Positions 63,316 to 64,000 of a stretch of 64,000 nucleotides of DNA are shown here, in pieces. Position 1 is the stretch's first letter. Each line of letters begins with the position of its first letter. Made by a program: the position numbers and the translations under genes. Where the stretch lies: the NCBI GenBank assembly GCA_025617745.1, contig CM046870.1, positions 30,833,927-30,897,926 of the forward strand, in the 5' to 3' direction. The notes under the pieces were generated by a model. The model had not been told where the DNA came from, did no database searches, and saw only the letters and a list, made by a program, of their open reading frames with translations. This DNA is from Heliocidaris erythrogramma (taxonomy: Eukaryota > Echinodermata > Echinoidea > Camarodonta > Echinometridae).

Positions 63316-63404
63316 CTGCAATGATAGGAAATTAGAAATAAACACTGAAATTGTTATTTGCTCTCACATATTTAATAGTATTTGCCCTTTGAACAATAAG
63401 GGGT

Positions 63405-63599
63405 AGACCAAATTAGTCACAATCTAACAGCTCCAGATGCTCAAAGACTCTATCCAGAAGCTCTTGTCCCGTTGCTCGTCTCTACAGTGATAAACATAAA
63501 CACTGGAATTTGCACTCACATTTTTCAATAGTATTTGCCCTTTGAACAATGGACCAAATTAGTCACATTCTAACAACACCAGGTGCTCAACGACTCTAC
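63405..63599 (-). pseudogene. Two decayed tandem copies of the exon 1 start
   Basis: 63405-63481 repeats the first ~77 bases of exon 1 with its acceptor (TGTAG): it would read [20 protein letters not shown], then CD and a TAA stop where the real exon has Tyr. 63551-63599 is a shorter, more diverged copy (VEH.VLLECD then the same stop). Flanking intron (AATAGTATTTGCCCTTTG) is repeated as well, so the unit spans exon start plus upstream intron, about 145-165 bases. Not part of the frame. Confidence 0.88.
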
Positions 63600-63807
63600 A
63601 AAATGAAAAGAAAAAGGATTTCATTGAAGTGTTATCATTGCTTCATTTGCTCATGTATTTGTTCGATGGTAGACCATAGTTCAAGATTCTTAAATCTTCT
63701 ATTTAAAAGCTGATAAACAGTTGTTATCTCAACAAGTAAAATATTTGTACTTCTATATTAAACACAAATAATTACCTTTCAAACTTGTAAAGGGTTAGGG
63801 CTATCAT

Positions 63808-63951
63808 AAATGGTGCATAAAACTTGTTATCAATAACAACTGCCCCATTTCTATGACAAATTTGGTCTCAGCCAATCAGATTCAAGGATTTCAGAAGCTT
63901 TGAACAATTATTGTATCTTGTTATTGATAACGAGTTTTATGAAACGGGGCT
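63808..63951. mobile_element. Fold-back MITE family P1, copy 5
   Basis: GGTGCATAAAACTTGTTATC AATAACAACTG ... CTTGTTATTGATAACGAGTT TTATGAAACGGGG; core CTCAGCCAATCAGATTCAAG. Confidence 0.88.
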
Positions 63952-64000
63952 CTGCTCTGAGATTTATTTAGTAAAAAGTACATCGTTAGGGTTAGAGTTG

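Overview
This window is animal genomic DNA: AT-rich, intron-dominated, and crowded with short transposable elements, microsatellites and minisatellites. No prokaryotic gene layout, rRNA gene or CRISPR array is visible. The repeat style (tRNA-derived SINE tails running into ATT repeats, many palindromic 'fold-back' MITEs, long purine tracts) suggests a marine invertebrate. A sea-urchin-like echinoderm is my best guess, but that is inference.

One gene crosses the whole window on the minus strand: a non-receptor tyrosine phosphatase of the PTPN3/PTPN4 (fly Ptpmeg) family. I place 17 consecutive coding exons between 63315 and 979. Every splice site is a plausible AG acceptor and GT donor, except one GC donor. 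The exon lengths add to 1995 bases, an open frame of 665 codons. Transcription runs right to left: most of the FERM domain (exons 1-7), the FERM-adjacent and linker region (7-11), the PDZ domain (12-13), the PDZ-PTP linker (14), and the start of the phosphatase domain (15-17). The first ~50 residues lie beyond the right edge. The WPD loop and the HCX5R catalytic loop lie beyond the left edge.

The most unusual feature is a set of fossil exon pieces. At five of the 17 exons (1, 6, 7, 11, 14) the intron just upstream carries extra copies of the 3' splice site plus the first part of the same exon. At exon 6 these copies form a near-identical tandem array with a 149-base period. Exon 14 also has a decayed copy of its 3' half downstream. 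This pattern suggests recurrent tandem duplication across intron-exon borders in one gene. A second oddity is exon 7, whose only frame-compatible donor is GC, followed at once by a (GAT)n microsatellite. If that intron is retained, the frame runs into an Asp-rich tail and a stop.

Layout: 1-16.3 kb holds exons 6-17 with short introns. 16.3-57 kb holds five exons in long introns with most of the mobile elements, a 1.7-kb polypurine tract beside exon 4, and a 1.2-kb purine minisatellite. 57-64 kb holds exons 1 and 2, a 589-base near-perfect fold-back element, and the exon 1 fossil copies. The mobile elements fall into several families: TTAA-flanked MITEs, fold-back families with a CCAAT-type core, an ~80-base hairpin family, a GCGGTCTA-ended MITE nested in other MITEs, mariner-like MITEs, and tRNA-derived SINEs. 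No second protein-coding gene could be supported.
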